Translations under genes and position numbers: made by a program
Part shown: positions 37,411 through 46,901 of the stretch, piece by piece
Position numbering within the stretch: position 1 is the stretch's first letter
Layout of the letters: each line of letters opens with the position of its first letter
Notes under the pieces: generated by a model
The model's input: the letters and a program-made list of their open reading frames with translations, nothing else
Database searches by the model: none
What the model was told of the DNA's origin: nothing
Assembly: GCA_001657385.1 (NCBI GenBank)
Contig: LYSZ01000001.1
Coordinates: forward strand, 186,001 to 250,000
Source of the DNA: Parvularcula sp. BBD 1991-13
GTDB taxonomy: Bacteria > Pseudomonadota > Alphaproteobacteria > Caulobacterales > Parvularculaceae
Length of the DNA stretch: 64,000 nt
Direction of reading: 5' to 3'

Positions 37411-39555
37411 ATGATCAACCTTCGCACCATCACAGGCCGCCTGCGGCCGGCTTTCCTGCAACCGTCCGGCGATGCGCCGCGCGGCGCGCTCCTGCGGCGC
37501 TTCCGCCGCAACGAGGACGGCAACATTGCGATCCTGTTCATGTTCATGAGCACGGCCCTGTTCTTTTTCGTCGGCGGGGCCGTCGATTATTCGCGGTGGA
37601 ACGCAATCCGCGCGGACATGATCGAATCCATGGACGCGGCCGGCCTCGCCATGGCGCGGCTCGCCCAGAAGGACCCGGACATTACCGACGCGGAACTCGA
37701 AGCCTACGGCGTCAGCTTCTTCAACGAGAATTTCAATTTCGAGGATGAGATCGAAAAGGTCGCCGACAGCGGAGGCGGCCTGCCGGATTCCATCATCGAT
37801 TTCGACCTGTCCAACCAGGCGCTTGTCGGCGCTTGCGTCACCGGGCGGCTGAAGACGCATCTTCTCGGCGCGGTGGGAATTCGCTATTTCGACATCGACA
37901 ATTGCGTCGAGATCACGAAGAAAGGCTCCGGCCGGGTCGAACTGGCGCTGGTCCTGGACGTCACCGGGTCGATGAACCAGGATCTCGACGGCAACAATAC
38001 GTCTACTGACGAAGAGCGGAAGATCTATCATTTGCGCCAGGCGGTGAAGACGATGCTCGACGTCATGTTCGACGATGAGGCGACGAGCGACAATCTGAAA
38101 ATGGGCGTCGTGCCGTTCAACGCCTTCGTCAATCCCGGCGGCGCGGCGAGCTGGGATTCCTCCTGGGGCGACCTGAACGCCGAGGCGCATTATCACGGCG
38201 CGCGTTTCTTCCATGTCGATGAAACCGGGGCGATTGATCTCGATACGAAGGTGAACCATTACGCCCTGTTCGATTCCGTGCCCGGCGTCGACTGGGCGGG
38301 CTGCGTCGAGGCGAGACCCTATCCGCTGGACGAGTTGGACGTGGGCGTCGGCGCGACCATCGCCAGCAACGTCATCACCGACGCGCTGGTGACGCCGAGC
38401 CAGTATGTCAGCGCCACCACGCCGGAAGGGATCCGCATGCGCGAGGCGTTCGACGATGCGCCGTCGATCGCGCTGACGACCACGCAGCTTACCGATTCCG
38501 ACAATTTCCGCTGGGTGCCGATGTTCTATGGCGACGAGCCGGACTGCAACCACAGCGACGAGTGCGAAAGCGGCGGCTATAGCGAAAGCGGGACGACGGC
38601 TTACGGCACGCCTTGGGTCGGCTATTATTTCGACGACCCGGACGACGACGCCAACCATTCCTCCGGGACCATCAGTGAAAACAACTACAACAACCGGTAT
38701 TTCATCGATGACCGTCGATTTACGAATTACACGCAATCGCCGCAATTCGACAATTACGCGGTGCATGTGGACTATTTCCGCAACGTGCTTGACGGCGCCG
38801 TCACGGACGAGCCCTTCATCGACATGCTGACGCGAATCGGCGTCGACACTGCGCTGAACAAGCGCAGTCACGCGCGGGGCCGTCAGGAATACATTTTCCG
38901 GCAGGCCTATGTCGGCTGGTGGGACCCCGTGAGCGGCGCCTATGATTACCGCTATGATCTCTCGCCGAGCGTGACGTCGAGCCGCGGCCCGAACCGGAAC
39001 TGCCCGGCGGAAATCCTGCCGCTCACCAATGTCCGTTCGGCGATCGAAACCCATGTCGACTCGCTGAACCCGAACGGCTTCACCAACTCCGCCCATGGCG
39101 CGGTCTGGGGCTGGCGCATCCTGTCGCCGGAAGCGCCGTTCACGGAGGCCGTCGGTCCGTCCGACACGGATTTCAACGAATGGCAGAAGGCGGTGGTCAT
39201 CATGACCGACGGCGAGAACACCATCGAGAACAGGAACACCCACTGGGATTCCGGCCAGGGCGCGAACGGCTACGCCATCGAAAGCCGCATGGGCGTCAAC
39301 ATGACCAACCGCGGGAATATGCGCGACGAGATCGACAACAAGCTCCTGCGGGTGTGCCACCGGATGAAATTGGAAGGCTACATCGTCTACACCATCATGT
39401 TCGGATTGGAGAGCACGTCCACGGAGCGCGTCTTCAAGGCCTGCGCGACGGAGCCGAGAGCGCCGTATTTCCAGGATGCGGCCACGGGCGACGACCTGAA
39501 CGACGCCTTCGGCGACATCGCCGCCGACCTCGTCGATCTCCATATCAGCAAATAG
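37411..39555 (+). CDS. tadG: TadG-like protein with von Willebrand factor A domain
   Basis: A 714-residue envelope protein. After about 30 basic residues comes the TadG/TadE pseudopilin helix (EDGNIAILFMFMSTALFFFVGGAVDYSRW) that inserts in the inner membrane. A large vWA domain follows with a MIDAS-like DVTGSMNQD at about residues 188-196 and the later VVIMTDGEN. The vWA domain is interrupted by a long Asp/Asn/Ser/Tyr-rich insert (about residues 290-470). In Flp pilus systems TadG links pilus assembly to the cell wall or acts as an adhesin. The ATG at 37411 is the first reasonable start. Two TadE-like genes follow with 39- and 7-base gaps, forming an operon. The motor, platform and secretin genes of Tad are absent. 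Confidence 0.85.
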   Translation: MINLRTITGRLRPAFLQPSGDAPRGALLRRFRRNEDGNIAILFMFMSTALFFFVGGAVDYSRWNAIRADMIESMDAAGLAMARLAQKDPDITDAELEAYGVSFFNENFNFEDEIEKVADSGGGLPDSIIDFDLSNQALVGACVTGRLKTHLLGAVGIRYFDIDNCVEITKKGSGRVELALVLDVTGSMNQDLDGNNTSTDEERKIYHLRQAVKTMLDVMFDDEATSDNLKMGVVPFNAFVNPGGAASWDSSWGDLNAEAHYHGARFFHVDETGAIDLDTKVNHYALFDSVPGVDWAGCVEARPYPLDELDVGVGATIASNVITDALVTPSQYVSATTPEGIRMREAFDDAPSIALTTTQLTDSDNFRWVPMFYGDEPDCNHSDECESGGYSESGTTAYGTPWVGYYFDDPDDDANHSSGTISENNYNNRYFIDDRRFTNYTQSPQFDNYAVHVDYFRNVLDGAVTDEPFIDMLTRIGVDTALNKRSHARGRQEYIFRQAYVGWWDPVSGAYDYRYDLSPSVTSSRGPNRNCPAEILPLTNVRSAIETHVDSLNPNGFTNSAHGAVWGWRILSPEAPFTEAVGPSDTDFNEWQKAVVIMTDGENTIENRNTHWDSGQGANGYAIESRMGVNMTNRGNMRDEIDNKLLRVCHRMKLEGYIVYTIMFGLESTSTERVFKACATEPRAPYFQDAATGDDLNDAFGDIAADLVDLHISK

Positions 39556-39593
39556 GGCCGCCCAATCGCATCGCCGCGTCGAGGGTGAGAACA

Positions 39594-40235
39594 ATGATGA
39601 CCATCGGTAAGCTGAAGATCAGGCGCAAGGGCGCGCGCCGCGGACAGCGCGGCGCCGCGGCGGTCGAGTTCGCGCTGGTCGCGCCGGTTTTCCTGATCAT
39701 GATGTTCTCCCTGTTCGAGGTGGGATGGTTCTTTTTCTCCACATCCGTCGTCGACGCCTCGGCCAGCACCGCCGCGCGCCTGGTGCGCACGGGGCAGGTG
39801 CAGCGCTGGACCGTCAATCCGTATAACAACAACTCCCCGATCACCAGCGAGGCGGACCGGGCGAAGGCGCTGTTCGACAGCGTCTGCCGCGCCCTCGGCC
39901 CGCTTGGCGACTGCGACGAGCGCATGACCGTCGAGGTGGAGTCCTTCGACACCTTCACGGAACTCAACGCTGCGACGATATCGAACCCGCCCACCTGCGC
40001 CGACGCGACGGCGGAGGAACTGGCGGAAATCATTTTCAGCCCCGGGGACGAGTTGCAGATCATTCGCCTGCGGATCTGCTTTATCTACAATACGGTGAAC
40101 CCGCTTGTCGGCTTCGACAGCATCGGCGCGGGCGTGGACCTGTCCGAGGGCGACACCGGGCGGCGGCGCGTCATCACCAGCATGGTTTTTCGCAACGAGC
40201 CTTATGAAAGCAACTTGCAGCAGGGCGGAGGCTGA
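39594..40235 (+). CDS. TadE-like pseudopilin protein
   Basis: A 213-residue protein with the TadE signature: basic start then GAAAVEFALVAPVFLIMMFSLFEVGWFFF, in which the G|AAAVE boundary is the prepilin-type cleavage site, followed by helices VVDASASTAARLVRTGQ and a C-terminal beta domain. TadE family proteins are minor pseudopilins of Flp/Tad pili. GAGGGTGAG is upstream of the ATG pair (39594/39597). It is part of the three-gene operon after TadG. Confidence 0.9.
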   Translation: MMTIGKLKIRRKGARRGQRGAAAVEFALVAPVFLIMMFSLFEVGWFFFSTSVVDASASTAARLVRTGQVQRWTVNPYNNNSPITSEADRAKALFDSVCRALGPLGDCDERMTVEVESFDTFTELNAATISNPPTCADATAEELAEIIFSPGDELQIIRLRICFIYNTVNPLVGFDSIGAGVDLSEGDTGRRRVITSMVFRNEPYESNLQQGGG

Positions 40236-40241
40236 TCGGCG

Positions 40242-40877
40242 ATGACGCGCGCGGCAAACTGGATCAGGATGCTTTTCGAACGGCGTTCCGCGCCGGACGC
40301 CTACTCACTCGACGCCCGCCCGGCTAAGGCCCGCTCGCCGGAGGCCGGGCTGGCGACGACGGAGTTCGCCCTGTTGATGTCGTTCTTCCTGGTGCCGCTT
40401 CTGTGGGGGCTGCTGGAAGCGTCCGAGGCGATGACCGTGAACCGGCGCGTGACCTCCGCCGTCAACAGTCTCGCCGACCTTACCGCGCAGAGCGAAAGCT
40501 TCACCGAGACCGACCTCGACGCGCTGATCGCCGACATCGGCAGGATCGTCAATCCGGCCGACGGGGTGCAGCACCCGCTGGACATCAAGGTGGTGAGCGT
40601 CGTTCTGGACGCGGACGACAATCCGACGGTGGACTGGAGCCGCGACGACCTCCAGGGCTCGCCCTATTCGTCGGGCAGCGCTTACGGCAAGCTGGGCGAT
40701 CCGAGCCTGCTGATCCCCGGCGACTCGCTGATCGTAGCGGAGATGCGCTACGAGTACGAATTGAGCTTTTTTTCGAATTTTTTCAGCAGTCCGGTGATCT
40801 TCGAGCGTCATTCCGTGCGGTATCCGCGCCTCGTTGATCAGGTCGTCCTTTGCTCGGGCGGCGGCGACTGTCCCTGA
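40242..40877 (+). CDS. Second TadE-like pseudopilin
   Basis: A 211-residue relative of the preceding gene product. The hydrophobic helix lies later (AGLATTEFALLMSFFLVPLLWGLLEA, about residues 35-60) after a longer basic N-terminal region, followed by SEAMTVNRRVTSAVNSLADLTAQ. The rest, with a Cys pair at the C-terminus (LCSGGGDCP), is probably periplasmic. It starts 6 bases after the first tadE stop. It ends with a possible disulfide near the tip. Family assignment is good; the exact role in a pilus is inferred. Confidence 0.85.
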   Translation: MTRAANWIRMLFERRSAPDAYSLDARPAKARSPEAGLATTEFALLMSFFLVPLLWGLLEASEAMTVNRRVTSAVNSLADLTAQSESFTETDLDALIADIGRIVNPADGVQHPLDIKVVSVVLDADDNPTVDWSRDDLQGSPYSSGSAYGKLGDPSLLIPGDSLIVAEMRYEYELSFFSNFFSSPVIFERHSVRYPRLVDQVVLCSGGGDCP

Positions 40878-41070
40878 CCGCAGCGCCGCCGGCGCCGGCG
40901 AGACGCAATACCGATCAACGGCTTATCCTCCGCCACAGCGCGCCGCCCGCCGCCGCAATGCGCCGGCGGGTAATTGCGCCCGGCGGGCCTAGCCGAGGCC
41001 GATTTGACAAGTTTCCCGAGTATGGCGATGACTGACGCAACGAGCGCCGACGCGAAGCGATGCGGAGACC

Positions 41071-41232
41071 ATGAGCAGACAAATCGACTTTTCGGGCGGC
41101 GGCGCGCCGGCAAGCCCGCGATGGGGCCGGTTTTTCCCTGATTTGCGCCGGCGGGGGCGTGGCGCGGCGCCGGACATGCCGGCCCGTGATCCTGCGCTCG
41201 AACCAGGGGCCTTTGCTGTCGTCACGTCTTAG
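41071..41232 (+). CDS. Possible short gene in the efflux leader
   Basis: A 53-codon frame (MSRQIDFSGGG start) has GGAG four bases before its ATG and ends 26 bases before the adaptor start. It is rich in Pro/Arg and has no recognised domain. It lies in a 381-base region (40878-41258) that otherwise shows no gene, only GC-rich hairpins, so it may be chance or a leader peptide. Confidence 0.25.
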   Translation: MSRQIDFSGGGAPASPRWGRFFPDLRRRGRGAAPDMPARDPALEPGAFAVVTS

Positions 41233-41258
41233 TCATCATCATGCACACGGAGAAAAAG

Positions 41259-42329
41259 ATGCGCGCCATGAGTTCACCATGGAGTCTTCCGGTCCTGCTG
41301 TCAGCCGCCCTCGCGGCTTGTTCGCCGCAGGCGGAAGAAGCGCCGGCGCCGGTCGTCCGGCCGGTCAAGCTGGCGACCGTCGAGGCGACGTCGAACCGTT
41401 TTCCCCTGAGCTATCCGGCGGTGATCGAGGCGGCCCAGTCGTCCGTTCTCACCTTTCAGGTCAGCGGGCTCCTGCAGGAACTGCCGGTCAATGACGGCGC
41501 GCAGATCAGCAAGGGCGACCTGATCGCCAAGCTGGACCAGCGCGATTTCCAGACCAACTACAATTCCGCCAAGGCGCAATACGACACCGCCGAGTCGGAA
41601 TACCGGCGCGCGCGGCGGCTGGTGGAGGAGAACGCCATTTCCCGCAGCGTTCTGGAGCAGCGCCTGTCCGCCCGCGACGTTGCCCTCGCCGCGTTCGAGA
41701 CGGCCGAGAAGGCGCTGGAGGACAGCGAACTGCGCGCGCCGTTCGACGGCCAGATCGCCGAGGTGCATGTGGAGAATTTCCAGAACGTCGCCGCGCAACA
41801 GGCGGTCGTGACCTTGCAGAGCGCCAACGAGGTCGAGGCGGTGATCAACGTGCCCGCCGCGATCATCGCCTACGTGCCCCAGGTCGATCCGGTGGACACC
41901 ATCGTCACCCTGGACGCCGCGCCGGAGGTCGAGATCCCCGCGCAATTCAAGGAAACGGCGCTCAGGGCCGACCCGACCACGCAGACCTATCGCGCCCGTT
42001 TCTCGTTCACCCCGCCGGAAGACTTCCTGATCCTGCCGGGCATGACCGGCAAGGTCGACACCACCTTCGTCTATCGCGGCGACCGCGCGCAGCTTGGCGT
42101 CTCGGTGCCGAACAGCGCCGTCGTCGCCGACGGGGAGGGGGTCTATGTCTGGCTCGTCGACGAGACCGACATGACCGTGTCGAAGCGGGCGGTCACCGTC
42201 TCGGACGAACGCTTCGGCGCCGGCGTCGCCATTATCGACGGGCTGGAAGGGGGAGAGGTCATCGCCGCCGCGGGGGCGGCCTATCTGCACGAGGGCATGC
42301 GCGTCCGCGCCTGGGAAAAAAATCAATAA
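41259..42329 (+). CDS. RND efflux periplasmic adaptor (membrane fusion) lipoprotein
   Basis: A 356-residue adaptor that links the RND pump to the outer-membrane channel. The leader ends LAAC (lipoprotein). Typical parts follow: barrel-sandwich half GLLQELPVNDGAQISKGDLIAKLDQRDF, an alpha-hairpin (NYNSAKAQYDTAESEYRRARRLVEENAISRSV), the second lipoyl half RAPFDGQIAEVHVE and beta-barrel/membrane-proximal domains. ATG 41259 is chosen because GGAG lies 6 bases upstream. It is 15 bases before the pump gene, forming a standard adaptor-pump-channel operon. Confidence 0.92.
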   Translation: MRAMSSPWSLPVLLSAALAACSPQAEEAPAPVVRPVKLATVEATSNRFPLSYPAVIEAAQSSVLTFQVSGLLQELPVNDGAQISKGDLIAKLDQRDFQTNYNSAKAQYDTAESEYRRARRLVEENAISRSVLEQRLSARDVALAAFETAEKALEDSELRAPFDGQIAEVHVENFQNVAAQQAVVTLQSANEVEAVINVPAAIIAYVPQVDPVDTIVTLDAAPEVEIPAQFKETALRADPTTQTYRARFSFTPPEDFLILPGMTGKVDTTFVYRGDRAQLGVSVPNSAVVADGEGVYVWLVDETDMTVSKRAVTVSDERFGAGVAIIDGLEGGEVIAAAGAAYLHEGMRVRAWEKNQ

Positions 42330-42344
42330 CGCGAAGGGGCGATC

Positions 42345-45300
42345 ATGAATCCCGCAGAATTCGCCATCAAAAATCGCCTCTTGAGCGCGATCGTCATTCT
42401 GGCTGCGCTGTTCGGCGGCTGGACGGCCTATGAAAACATGCCCCGCTTCGAGGATCCTGAATTCACGATCCGCACGGCGCAGGTGCTGACCCAGTATCCG
42501 GGGGCGAGCCCCGAGGAGGTGGCCAACGAAGTCGCCGAACCGCTGGAGACGGCGATCCAGGAAATGCAGGAAGTCGAGGAAATCCGGTCCGTTTCCCGCG
42601 CCGGGTTCTCCGAAATCAGCGTCGATATCCTGTATGAATTCTCGCCGTCAAAGTCGGATCTGCAACTGATCTGGACGAAGCTGCGCAACAAGGTCAACGA
42701 CGCCCAGGGGGATCTGCCGCCGGGGGCGACGCAGTCGATCGTGTTTGACGATTTCGGCGACGTATACGGCGTTTACTATCTCCTGACCGGCGACGGCTAC
42801 GGCGCCGACGAGCTGCTCGCCTACGCCAAGGATCTGCGCACCGATTTGCTTCAGGTCGACGGCGTCGGCAAGGTGAGCTTCGGCGGCGAGCAGACCGAGG
42901 TGATCTATGTGGAGATTTCCCGGCAGCGCGCGGCGGCGCTGGGCGTGTCCGTGGCGAACCTCTATTCGGCCCTGTCGGCGCAGAACGCGGTGGTCTCCGC
43001 CGGCGACGTCAAGGTCGACGATTACCGGCTGGAGATCTCGCCGTCCGGCGAGATCGGTTCCGTCACCGCGATCGAAAACCTCCTGGTCTCGACGTCTTCG
43101 GACGGCGACCTGACCTATCTGCGCGACATCGCCAACGTCTCGCGGGGCTATCAGGACCCGCCCGCCACGCTGATCCGGTATGACGGCAAGCCGGCGCTGG
43201 CGATCGGCATCGCCAATGTCGCCGGGGCCAATGTGGTGAAAATGGGCGAGGGGATCGACGCCAAGCTGGCCGAAGCGGAGGAGTTGCGTCCGCTGGGCAT
43301 GGAGCTGCACGAGTTCTATCACCAGGGCAAGGTCGTCAACAAATCCATCGAGGACTTCGCCGTCAACGTCTTCATGGCGCTCGTCATCGTTCTCGTCACG
43401 CTCCTGGTGTTCATGGGGCCGCGCTCGGGCCTCGTCATCGGCGTCGTTCTGGTGCTGACGATCGGGGCGACGCTGGCGACCATGAACCTCGCCGGGGTGC
43501 CGATGCACCGGATTTCGCTGGGCGCCCTGATCATCGCGCTCGGCATGCTGGTGGACAACGCCATCGTCGTGACCGAAGGGGTCCTTGTCGGCGTGCAGGC
43601 GGGGCGCAAGAAGCTCGACGTCGCCAAGGACATCGTCGCCAGGACCAAGTGGCCGCTGCTCGGCGGCACGCTTGTCGGGATCATCGCCTTCGCCCCGATC
43701 GGCTTCGCGCCGGGCTCGACCGCGGAGTATACCGGCGATCTGTTCTGGGTGATCCTGATTTCCCTTCTGTTCAGCTGGGTGTTCGCGCTGACCCTGACGC
43801 CGCTGTTCTGCTACCTGCTGTTTCCGGAGAGCGCCGGCGACGGGACCGGCGCCGCGCCGGCGGACGGACGGTTCTCGCGCGCGTTCAAATGGTTCGTCGC
43901 GCGGGCGCTGAAATTTCGCTGGGTGGTGACGGCGGGCGCGGTCGGCGTCTTCGCCGCGGCGGTGTGGGGGTTCCAGTTCGTCAAGAGCGGCTTTTTCCCG
44001 GCCTCCACCACGCCGCAGATCGTTCTCGATTACTGGCTGCCGGAGGGTTCCGACATCGAGACCACCAACGCCGACCTGAAGCGCCTGGAGGACTATGTCA
44101 TGGGCCTTGACGGGGTCAGCGGCGTGCAGACCCTGGTCGGCGCGGGCGCGCTTCGCTACATGCTGGTTTACAATTTCGAATCGAGAAATTCAGCTTACGG
44201 ACAGCTTCTTGTCAAGGTCGAGGAATATGACCGCATCGCCGAGTTGCTGCCGGTGCTCCAGTCCCATGTCGACCAGAACTATCCCAACGCCCAGGCAAAG
44301 GTATGGCGCTTCATTCTCGGACCCGGCGGCGGCTCGAAGATCGAGGCGGCGTTCAGCGGTCCCGATCCGAAGGTGCTGCGCCGTCTCGCCAACGAGGCCA
44401 AGGCGATCATGGCCGCCGACGGGCGCGCGCTCGCGGTCAAGGACGACTGGCGCCAGCCGGTCAGCGTGATCGAGCCGGTCTATTCCGAAAGCAAGGGGCG
44501 CCGCGTCGGCATCACCCGCGAGGATTTCGCCAACGCGCTTCAGACCAATTTTTCCGGGCGTCAGGTCGGCGTTTACCGCGAGGGCGACACCCTGCTGCCG
44601 ATTATCTCCCGCGCGCCGGCGAACGAACGCCAGAGCATCATCAGCCTGCGGGAGGTGCGCGCGCTGAGCGAGGCGACGGGGCGCGTCGTGCCCCTGTCGC
44701 AGGCGATGGACAATGTGCGCACGGTCTGGCGCGACGGCCAGATGCGCAAGGTCGACCGCGTATGGACCATCAAAGCGCAGGCCGATCCGTATCCCGATGA
44801 ACTGGCGGCCGACCTGTTCGGCCGGCTTCGCGGTCCGATCGAGGCGATCGCGCTGCCGCCCGGCTATGCGCTGGAATGGGACGGCGAATACGGCTCATCG
44901 ACGGAAGCCAACGAGAATCTGGCGACCACGATCCCGATCGGGCTCGCGGCCATGGTGCTCGTCGTCGTCGTTCTGTTCAACGCGCTGCGTCAGCCGCTGG
45001 TGATCTGGCTCGTCGTGCCGTTGTCGATCATCGGCGTGGTGGTGGGGCTCGTCTCCACCGGCACGCCGCTGGAGTTCATGGCGATCCTCGGCCTCCTGTC
45101 CCTGTCCGGCCTCCTGATCAAGAACGCCATCGTGCTGGTCGATCAGATGGACATGGAAATCGGCGAGGGCAAACCCCGCTTTGACGCGGTGGTCGATTCC
45201 GCGGCGAGCCGGGTGCGGCCGGTGATGATGGGCTCGTTGACGACCGTTCTCGGGGTGCTGCCGCTGATGGGCGATGCGTTTTTCCGCTCGATGGCGGTGG

Positions 45301-45422
45301 TGCTCGTCTTCGGGTTGAGTTTTGCAACCCTGCTGACCCTTGTCATCGTACCGGTACTTTATGCCATTATGTTCAACATCCAGGCCGGCGAGTCCGCTGC
45401 GGCGTCTCCGGCGACGGCTTGA
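42345..45422 (+). CDS. RND efflux transporter permease (hydrophobe/amphiphile exporter)
   Basis: A 1025-residue inner-membrane pump with two repeats of six membrane helices and two periplasmic loops. Characteristic parts are the N-terminal PRFEDPEFTIRTAQVLTQYPGASPEEVANEV, the TM4 acidic relay in ILGMLVDNAIVVTE, the NVFMALVIVLVTLLVFMGPRSG helix and the second-half IKNAIVLVDQMDMEI. It exports amphiphilic drugs or lipids with proton antiport. RBS GAAGGGGCG precedes the ATG. The adaptor and channel genes flank it. The substrate is unknown; no local regulator gene is present. Confidence 0.95.
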   Translation: MNPAEFAIKNRLLSAIVILAALFGGWTAYENMPRFEDPEFTIRTAQVLTQYPGASPEEVANEVAEPLETAIQEMQEVEEIRSVSRAGFSEISVDILYEFSPSKSDLQLIWTKLRNKVNDAQGDLPPGATQSIVFDDFGDVYGVYYLLTGDGYGADELLAYAKDLRTDLLQVDGVGKVSFGGEQTEVIYVEISRQRAAALGVSVANLYSALSAQNAVVSAGDVKVDDYRLEISPSGEIGSVTAIENLLVSTSSDGDLTYLRDIANVSRGYQDPPATLIRYDGKPALAIGIANVAGANVVKMGEGIDAKLAEAEELRPLGMELHEFYHQGKVVNKSIEDFAVNVFMALVIVLVTLLVFMGPRSGLVIGVVLVLTIGATLATMNLAGVPMHRISLGALIIALGMLVDNAIVVTEGVLVGVQAGRKKLDVAKDIVARTKWPLLGGTLVGIIAFAPIGFAPGSTAEYTGDLFWVILISLLFSWVFALTLTPLFCYLLFPESAGDGTGAAPADGRFSRAFKWFVARALKFRWVVTAGAVGVFAAAVWGFQFVKSGFFPASTTPQIVLDYWLPEGSDIETTNADLKRLEDYVMGLDGVSGVQTLVGAGALRYMLVYNFESRNSAYGQLLVKVEEYDRIAELLPVLQSHVDQNYPNAQAKVWRFILGPGGGSKIEAAFSGPDPKVLRRLANEAKAIMAADGRALAVKDDWRQPVSVIEPVYSESKGRRVGITREDFANALQTNFSGRQVGVYREGDTLLPIISRAPANERQSIISLREVRALSEATGRVVPLSQAMDNVRTVWRDGQMRKVDRVWTIKAQADPYPDELAADLFGRLRGPIEAIALPPGYALEWDGEYGSSTEANENLATTIPIGLAAMVLVVVVLFNALRQPLVIWLVVPLSIIGVVVGLVSTGTPLEFMAILGLLSLSGLLIKNAIVLVDQMDMEIGEGKPRFDAVVDSAASRVRPVMMGSLTTVLGVLPLMGDAFFRSMAVVLVFGLSFATLLTLVIVPVLYAIMFNIQAGESAAASPATA

Positions 45423-45436
45423 GGGGGTTAAGAACG

Positions 45437-46819
45437 ATGTCTGTATTCAGAAATACCTTGCTTTATTCCGCCGCGGCCCTGTCCCTCGGCGCCTGTGCGA
45501 GCGTCGCCTCGATTGAGGAGGCCGGCGCGGGCGCGCGCGACAGTGCGCCGCAAACGCCCGGGGCCTGGCGTTCGGTCCAGGAAAGTGTCGGCGACGTGGA
45601 GGTCGGCTGGATCGCGAGCTTCAGCGATCCGGTGCTGACGTCGCTGGTGGAGGAGGCGCAGGCGCACAACCGCAACCTGCAAATCGCCGCCGCCAATGTC
45701 GACCGGTCGCGCGCCCTGGCGCGGCAGGCCGGCGCGGCGCTGACGCCCAACGTCAATCTCGCCCTCGGCGCCAGCGAAGGCGGCGGCGTGCAGAATACCT
45801 CTCGCACGCAGCTTTCCACGGGGCTGGAGCTGAACTGGGAAGTCGACGTATGGGGACGGATCCGGTCCGGCCAGCAGGCCGCCGTCGCGAGCGCGCTCGC
45901 CGCGGAAGCCGATTACGTGTTCTCGCAATACTCCCTCGCCGCCGGCGTCGCCCGGGCGTATTTCCTCGCCATCGAAGCCGGCCTGCAGGAGGGCGTCGCC
46001 CGCAGCACCGCCGATGCGCTGGAGGAGACGGCGCGCATCGTGAATGTTCAGTATCAGAACGGTCTCGCCTCGTCGCAGGACCTGGCGCTGGCGCGCAGCG
46101 ACCTCGCCACCGCGCGGGATACCCTCACCAACGCCGCGGGGGCCCGGCGCGACGCCTTGCGCGCGCTTGAAATCCTGCTCGGCCGCTATCCGGGCGCGGA
46201 TCTCGATCTGCGCGCCACCCTGCCGGATGCGCCGCCGCCGCCGCCCGCCGGCGTCCCCTCGGAAATCCTGGAGCGCCGTCCGGACCTGATCGCCGCCGAG
46301 CGGGAGGTCGCGGCGGCGTTCAACAGCCTTGAGTCCGCGAAGGCCGCGCGCCTGCCGGCGATCAGCCTGACAAGCCAGATCGGCGGTACGTCGCAATCCC
46401 TGACCAATCTCCTCGACCCGGCGAATGTCGCCTGGACCCTGGCCGGCAATCTCGTCGCACCGCTGTTCGACGGCGGCCAGCGCCAGTCGCAGGTGGATAT
46501 TTCGACCGCCGAGCAGAAACAGGCCGTCGCCGCCTATGGCCAGGCTGCGCTCGACGCTTTCGGCGAGGTCGAGACCAATCTCGACCAGGGGGTCGTCCTC
46601 GACGATCGCCTCGCCGCGCTCAGCGAAGCCGCGGCGGAAGCGAACGAGGCCTATCGCCTTGCGCGGCTGCGGTACGACGAGGGCGAGACCGACTTGATTG
46701 ACGTCCTGACGATCCAGCAGCGGGTTTTTTCAACGGAGAGCAACCTGGCGACGGTTCGGCGCCTGGTGCTGGACCAGCGCGTCAATCTCAGCCTCGCCCT
46801 CGGGGGCGACTGGGAGTAA
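45437..46819 (+). CDS. RND efflux outer-membrane channel (NodT/TolC type), lipoprotein
   Basis: A 460-residue outer-membrane factor. The leader ends SLGAC (lipobox). Two repeats of the OMF helices are seen: NRNLQIAAANVDRSRALARQAGAALTPNV, LNWEVDVWGRIRSGQQAAVASALAAEADY and a second set around ERRPDLIAAEREVAAAFNSLESAKAARLPAISL. The start at 45437 is preferred to a TTG six codons earlier. It is 14 bases after the pump stop and completes the operon. Confidence 0.93.
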   Translation: MSVFRNTLLYSAAALSLGACASVASIEEAGAGARDSAPQTPGAWRSVQESVGDVEVGWIASFSDPVLTSLVEEAQAHNRNLQIAAANVDRSRALARQAGAALTPNVNLALGASEGGGVQNTSRTQLSTGLELNWEVDVWGRIRSGQQAAVASALAAEADYVFSQYSLAAGVARAYFLAIEAGLQEGVARSTADALEETARIVNVQYQNGLASSQDLALARSDLATARDTLTNAAGARRDALRALEILLGRYPGADLDLRATLPDAPPPPPAGVPSEILERRPDLIAAEREVAAAFNSLESAKAARLPAISLTSQIGGTSQSLTNLLDPANVAWTLAGNLVAPLFDGGQRQSQVDISTAEQKQAVAAYGQAALDAFGEVETNLDQGVVLDDRLAALSEAAAEANEAYRLARLRYDEGETDLIDVLTIQQRVFSTESNLATVRRLVLDQRVNLSLALGGDWE

Positions 46820-46901
46820 CTGCGCCGTCCGCGCCGATACTGCCGGCCCGGCTTGGCGAACCTGTCAGGGTGCGATAAGGCTTGCCTTCAGACCTGCGTA
46901 A

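Noticed and set aside
37333-39594. Minus-strand frame of 753 codons opposite the TadG gene
   Set aside because: The TadG frame carries vWA and TadE-type motifs. The antisense frame has unstructured Arg/His-rich composition typical of shadows.
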